Shown: in pieces, positions 63,911 through 64,000 of the stretch
Numbering within the stretch: the stretch's first letter is position 1
Layout of the letters: every line of letters starts with the position of its first letter
Assembly: GCA_016195915.1 (NCBI GenBank)
Contig: JACPYS010000015.1
Location: 124,001 to 188,000 of the forward strand
Origin: Betaproteobacteria bacterium
GTDB taxonomy: Bacteria; Pseudomonadota; Gammaproteobacteria; Burkholderiales; SG8-39
DNA length: 64,000 nucleotides
Reading direction: 5' to 3'
Notes under the pieces: generated by a model
The model's input: the letters and a program-made list of their open reading frames with translations, nothing else
Database searches by the model: none
What the model was told of the DNA's origin: nothing
Program-made: the position numbers and the translations under genes

Positions 63911-64000
63911 TTCGCCCCTGGCCCCTTGCGGGTTCAGAACAGGTGTTCAGCGCCGGTCTGTTCCGCGTGACCTGCGACCGGGCCCGATCGCCGCGCACGG
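63907..64000 (+). CDS. Nudix hydrolase, N-terminal part (cut by window edge)
   Basis: The ATG at 63907 overlaps the upstream stop by four bases. The 31 visible residues (IRPWPLAGSEQVFSAGLF, then VTCDRARSPRT) fit the beginning of a Nudix hydrolase, in which the [RD]-x-R-SPRTG segment precedes the substrate domain. The Nudix box is beyond the window, so this rests on the N-terminus alone. Nudix genes occur in known phenol operons. Confidence 0.6.
   Translation, partial: MIRPWPLAGSEQVFSAGLFRVTCDRARSPRT

Noticed and set aside
1-64000. CRISPR array, IS element, prophage or rRNA operon
   Set aside because: No regularly spaced direct repeats, transposase, integrase or rRNA sequence was seen anywhere in the window.

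Overview
The window looks like chromosome of a GC-rich, facultatively or strictly anaerobic betaproteobacterium, with Rhodocyclales / Sterolibacteriaceae-type organisms as the best guess. This is inferred from the nuoABCDEFGHIJKLMN order with tRNA-Leu, secG and tpiA upstream, a phenylphosphate synthase locus of the Thauera/Aromatoleum kind, a four-subunit fumarate reductase, a B12-dependent ribonucleotide reductase and menaquinone-linked HemG. No search was run, so the taxonomic placement is an inference.

Layout. 1-4.2 kb: ankyrin protein, class II ribonucleotide reductase, YHS lipoprotein. 4.2-9.4 kb: a 2-oxoacid dehydrogenase operon with a split E2 (separate core and lipoyl proteins), a divergent MarR regulator and a two-subunit aconitase X. 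9.4-11.4 kb: a decayed accessory patch with a glycine-zipper protein, an RHH antitoxin whose VapC-like toxin survives only as a C-terminal stub, and a DUF4143 fragment joined to a duplicated piece of the neighbouring EAL gene. 11.3-15.4 kb: a MASE4 hybrid histidine kinase and a REC-EAL phosphodiesterase. 15.4-21.2 kb: small membrane protein, orphan Phd antitoxin, a large repeat lipoprotein, a glycosyltransferase and a Nudix hydrolase. 21.1-35.6 kb: complete complex I operon on the minus strand. 35.7-43 kb: tRNA-Leu(GAG), secG, tpiA, a TRAP transporter fused into one operon with an E1 alpha/beta pair, and a DUF3014 protein.

43-58 kb is an anaerobic-respiration region. A receiver-domain protein with an unusual membrane tail has a near-consensus sigma-54 promoter. 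It converges on a sigma-54 response regulator and a kinase with a c-heme sensor domain. Next come hemG, a cytochrome c lipoprotein, an unknown gene, a UbiE-like methyltransferase and frdDCBA, all on the minus strand. A divergent heme-binding secreted protein and a higBA toxin-antitoxin pair follow.

58-64 kb is an anaerobic phenol operon (ppsA, ppsB, a UbiD-type phenylphosphate carboxylase subunit, a Tm-1-like protein, start of a Nudix gene). It lies behind a sigma-54 promoter and is divergent from a XylR/DmpR-type activator.

How it fits together: FNR/Anr-like boxes (TTGAT-N4-ATCAA, 8-9 of 10 positions) are visible upstream of nuoA, between frdA and the heme protein, upstream of the cytochrome-hemG-kinase operon, and between the phenol activator and ppsA. 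This suggests one oxygen-responsive regulon covering NADH oxidation, fumarate respiration, oxygen-independent heme synthesis and phenol carboxylation, with two sigma-54 activators layered on top.
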